Positions 4,876-6,572 of a DNA stretch of 6,572 nt are shown here, piece after piece; positions within the stretch are counted from its first letter, which is position 1; each line of letters opens with the position of its first letter. Below the pieces are notes generated by a model, which was not told the origin of the DNA, searched no databases, and saw only the letters and a list, made by a program, of their open reading frames with translations. The stretch covers positions 1 to 6,572 of the forward strand of contig JARGNS010000211.1 in NCBI GenBank assembly GCA_029213105.1, written 5' to 3'. This DNA comes from Planctomycetota bacterium. Lineage in GTDB: Bacteria; Planctomycetota; PLA2; JAEUHO01. Position numbers and translations under genes: made by a program.

Positions 4876-6132
4876 CTAGCGGGAGGGGTGCTTGGCTTGG
4901 TCCCAAGGCGCGGGCAGGTTGTTCGCCCCGGCACGCGGTCCGACCTCGGTCCACCCACGGTAGCGCTGCGGTTCGATCTCCGGCGGTCGCACGCGCAGGG
5001 GCACGATGCGCGCACGCACGAGCAGGACGACCTCGGTCTCGGTGCAGCGGCTCATGCGCGCCGAGTGGATGGGGTCGAGGACGGCCAGCTCCCTCGGGCG
5101 CGGCAGGCCGCGGCGCCCCTTCTCGCCGTGCTTGAGCACGATCCCCCCGAAGAACAGGGGCTCGCGATCACGCACGGTCAGCCGTGTGGTCACCTCGCGC
5201 TTGCGCAGGCGCACGGTCCCCGGTGCCGCACTGCCGTCGTTGACGTCGGTGGGCAGCTGCATCCAGACCGCGATGTCGAGGACGGCGCTCTCGGCGCCAA
5301 TGCGTACCGGCGTCACGCGCAGCTTCAAGCCGGTCTCCACCGCACCGCGCGAGACCAGGGTGGTGTTGTTGCGGTCGATCGTGTCGGTGATGAACTGGGG
5401 CAGCAGCTCGATCGAGTTCATCTCGCCCGGCTCGCCCTCGTTGCAGAGCAGGCTGGGCCATGCCAGGAACTCGGCCTCGCCCCGGCGCTGCAGCATGCGC
5501 AGCGTGTACTCGAAGGCCCCGCCACCCGCATCCATGTTGCCGAACGTGAGGCTCGTCCCCTCGAAGGGGATGGCGCCGGTGAGACTGCTGCGCAGGTATT
5601 CCTCGGGCTCGAAGCCCATCGCGGCGCCGCGGAACACGGTGCCCTCCGGATTCGGGCCGGCGCTCTTGTCGAAGAGCATCGATCCACCCGTGCTGGTCTT
5701 GTCGCTGCGGTCCACCTCCCCGATGAGCAGTGACACGAAGACAGCCCGCTCCGCCAGGTCGAGGCGCGCGAGCAGCTCGCGGGCCTGGGTCACCATGGCC
5801 GGCGGCCCCTGCAGCAGGATCCGGCCGGGCGACGGCGCCGGCACGGTCCGCGAGCCCCGGGCAGGCGCCACGGCGAGGACCGGGGACACGAGGTCGCTCT
5901 GCAGTCCCTTGAGGGGATGCAGGGCGAGTTGCTGCTTCAGCCAGGCGGCCCCGCGGAACTCGGGCGTGAAGAGGAAGCGGGCCTGCCCGCGGGCATCGAC
6001 GTGGACGCCCCCCTCCGGATCGAGCGGGGCGTGGGTCGGGAGCTCCTCCGCGGCGAGCCGCGTGAGCTGGGCGGCCCCGAGGAGCAGGACCGGCACGCAG
6101 GCCAGGGCCAGCAGGAGGCCCCGCGCAGGCAC
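4876..6132 (-). CDS. Short secretin-family envelope protein (type II/III secretion or pilus secretin-like)
   Basis: Secretins form ring channels in the outer membrane for type II/III secretion, type IV pili or phage release. The 418-residue product starts with a hydrophobic segment (residues 5-24) that looks like a signal peptide. Residues 104-140 (RILLQGPPAMVTQARELLARLDLAERAVFVSLLIGEV, given here as one motif region) match the usual short N-domain followed by the first strand of the secretin core. Residues 206-378 show the secretin pattern: a repeat-length helix, FLAWPSLLCNEGEPG, GLKLRVTPVRIG, EVTTRLTVRDREPLFFGGIV, and a final VVLLVRARIV strand. The usual VPxLGDIPxLGxLF loop is replaced by a charged LPRPRELAVLDPIHSAR segment. 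It is shorter than most secretins (500-700 residues), lacks clear N0/N1 domains, and has no secretion or pilus genes beside it. It starts at GTG 2 bases after the upstream stop with no good ribosome site, so translation is probably coupled. Function beyond family is unknown. Confidence 0.75.
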   Translation of the reverse strand: MPARGLLLALACVPVLLLGAAQLTRLAAEELPTHAPLDPEGGVHVDARGQARFLFTPEFRGAAWLKQQLALHPLKGLQSDLVSPVLAVAPARGSRTVPAPSPGRILLQGPPAMVTQARELLARLDLAERAVFVSLLIGEVDRSDKTSTGGSMLFDKSAGPNPEGTVFRGAAMGFEPEEYLRSSLTGAIPFEGTSLTFGNMDAGGGAFEYTLRMLQRRGEAEFLAWPSLLCNEGEPGEMNSIELLPQFITDTIDRNNTTLVSRGAVETGLKLRVTPVRIGAESAVLDIAVWMQLPTDVNDGSAAPGTVRLRKREVTTRLTVRDREPLFFGGIVLKHGEKGRRGLPRPRELAVLDPIHSARMSRCTETEVVLLVRARIVPLRVRPPEIEPQRYRGWTEVGPRAGANNLPAPWDQAKHPSR

Positions 6133-6134
6133 GC

Positions 6135-6554
6135 CTAGTCGAGCGCCTTGACCACTGCGGCGGTGCGGTCCGGGATGTCCTTCGCCTTGTCCTTGGCCTT
6201 GCGCACGGAGCCGGCCTGGGCGACGAGATCGTGGTTGTCCGCCCGGGCCATCTTCTTGACGGCGGCCGCGAAGCGCTGCGAGGCCTTCTGCATCAGGATG
6301 TGGTACTGGGCATCCTTGTCCGTCAGGCGACGGCGCAGGATCTCCTTGTACTCGGGGATGCTGGCGTAGACGCGGTCGCAGTCCACGGTGGCGGGGCGCT
6401 GGAAGAGCCGCTGGTTGCCGTAGTAGACCTTGCTCGGATCGTTGCAGGTGTAGTCCCCGACACCGGCCAGGGCCGTGCCCGCGAGGACGGCCAGCAGCCC
6501 GAGCACCCCCAGCGCGAGGCCTGTCGTAGCTGTGATGCGTCGTGCTGTTGCCAT
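6135..6554 (-). CDS. Small exported protein of unknown function, possibly Skp/OmpH-like
   Basis: The 139-residue product has a clear signal peptide: ARR, then a hydrophobic stretch (about 11-28) and a likely cut after TALA at residue 30. The mature part is about 109 residues. It has two cysteines (C37, C59) that could form a disulfide in the periplasm, a VYYGNQRLFQRPATVDCDRVYASIPEYKEI block, and a charged helical C-terminal half rich in Lys, Arg and Ala. The overall plan (signal peptide, a D-x-x-x-V-Y-x-x-I-P-E-Y start and long helices) is weakly reminiscent of Skp/OmpH periplasmic chaperones, but I do not recognise it firmly. The ATG at 6554 is preferred because AGGAGGGG lies 8 bases upstream; the in-frame GTG at 6563 overlaps that site. 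It precedes the secretin-like gene by 2 bases, so both probably act together in the envelope. Confidence 0.7.
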   Translation of the reverse strand: MATARRITATTGLALGVLGLLAVLAGTALAGVGDYTCNDPSKVYYGNQRLFQRPATVDCDRVYASIPEYKEILRRRLTDKDAQYHILMQKASQRFAAAVKKMARADNHDLVAQAGSVRKAKDKAKDIPDRTAAVVKALD

Positions 6555-6562
6555 GGGAACCA

Positions 6563-6570
6563 CCCCTCCT
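6563..6570 (-). promoter_or_regulatory. Ribosome-binding site that sets the start of the small exported protein
   Basis: On the minus strand AGGAGGGG lies 8 bases before the ATG at 6554-6552. It overlaps the alternative GTG at 6563-6561, which rules that codon out as the more likely start. The window ends 2 bases further on, so no promoter can be seen. Confidence 0.8.
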
Positions 6571-6572
6571 AC

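Noticed and set aside
4498..5015. Minus-strand open frames in the repeats that begin MRSFFALAWKPTPR, one per copy
   Set aside because: The copies are 152 bases apart, not a multiple of three, and the frames run into each other or the terminator. There is no good ribosome site, so the repeat looks non-coding.
4306..5135. Plus-strand open frames over the pnp tail, the intergenic region and the end of the secretin-like gene
   Set aside because: The sequence is low in complexity, overlaps certain genes and the terminator, and has no family resemblance.
4819..6151. Plus-strand open frames (304 and 381 residues) opposite the secretin-like gene
   Set aside because: The minus-strand product has a signal peptide and secretin motifs. 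The plus-strand translations are Arg/Ser/Pro- or His/Gly-rich shadows.
6555..6563. GTG at 6563 as the start of the small exported protein
   Set aside because: It overlaps the AGGAGGGG ribosome site. The ATG at 6554 has correct spacing and still leaves a complete signal peptide.

Overview
The window looks like two pieces of DNA from different organisms joined at about position 1055. Bases 1 to about 1054 encode the middle of an alphaproteobacterial (Rhodobacterales-like) GlnE, the glutamine synthetase adenylyltransferase. The reading frame loses all GlnE similarity inside a conserved motif, just before a block of GC-rich palindromes. From there to the end the DNA is more GC-rich, with a different codon style. 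It carries housekeeping genes whose proteins resemble those of Planctomycetota or another high-GC, non-proteobacterial lineage. That assignment is from memory of the families, not from a search. A chimeric metagenome contig is the simplest explanation; a real transfer or integration cannot be excluded by sequence alone.

Right of the junction, the plus strand holds ruvX (1257-1712, Holliday junction resolvase-like YqgF protein), a short terminator-like hairpin, a candidate promoter and structured leader, then rpsO (1903-2172, ribosomal protein S15) and pnp (2181-4442, polynucleotide phosphorylase). rpsO and pnp are 8 bases apart and the pnp ribosome-binding site overlaps the rpsO stop codon, so they are almost certainly one transcript. 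PNPase has all its standard domains (two RNase PH cores, helical linker, KH, S1) plus an Arg/Gly/Asp-rich tail. A strong intrinsic terminator follows at 4484-4518.

Between the convergent gene sets (4443-4875) lies a non-coding stretch with two identical 108-base direct repeats 152 bases apart. Each can fold into a branched hairpin. This is the most unexplained element in the window.

On the minus strand, read from right to left, are a small secreted protein of unclear function (6554-6135) and, 2 bases after it, a short secretin-family protein (6132-4876). Both have export signals and are probably co-translated as an envelope operon whose other members lie beyond the right edge or are absent.

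I see no CRISPR array, insertion sequence, tRNA, rRNA, phage or defence genes. I find no convincing new multi-gene system; the leads worth following are the paired repeat, the orphan secretin with its small secreted partner, and the junction itself.
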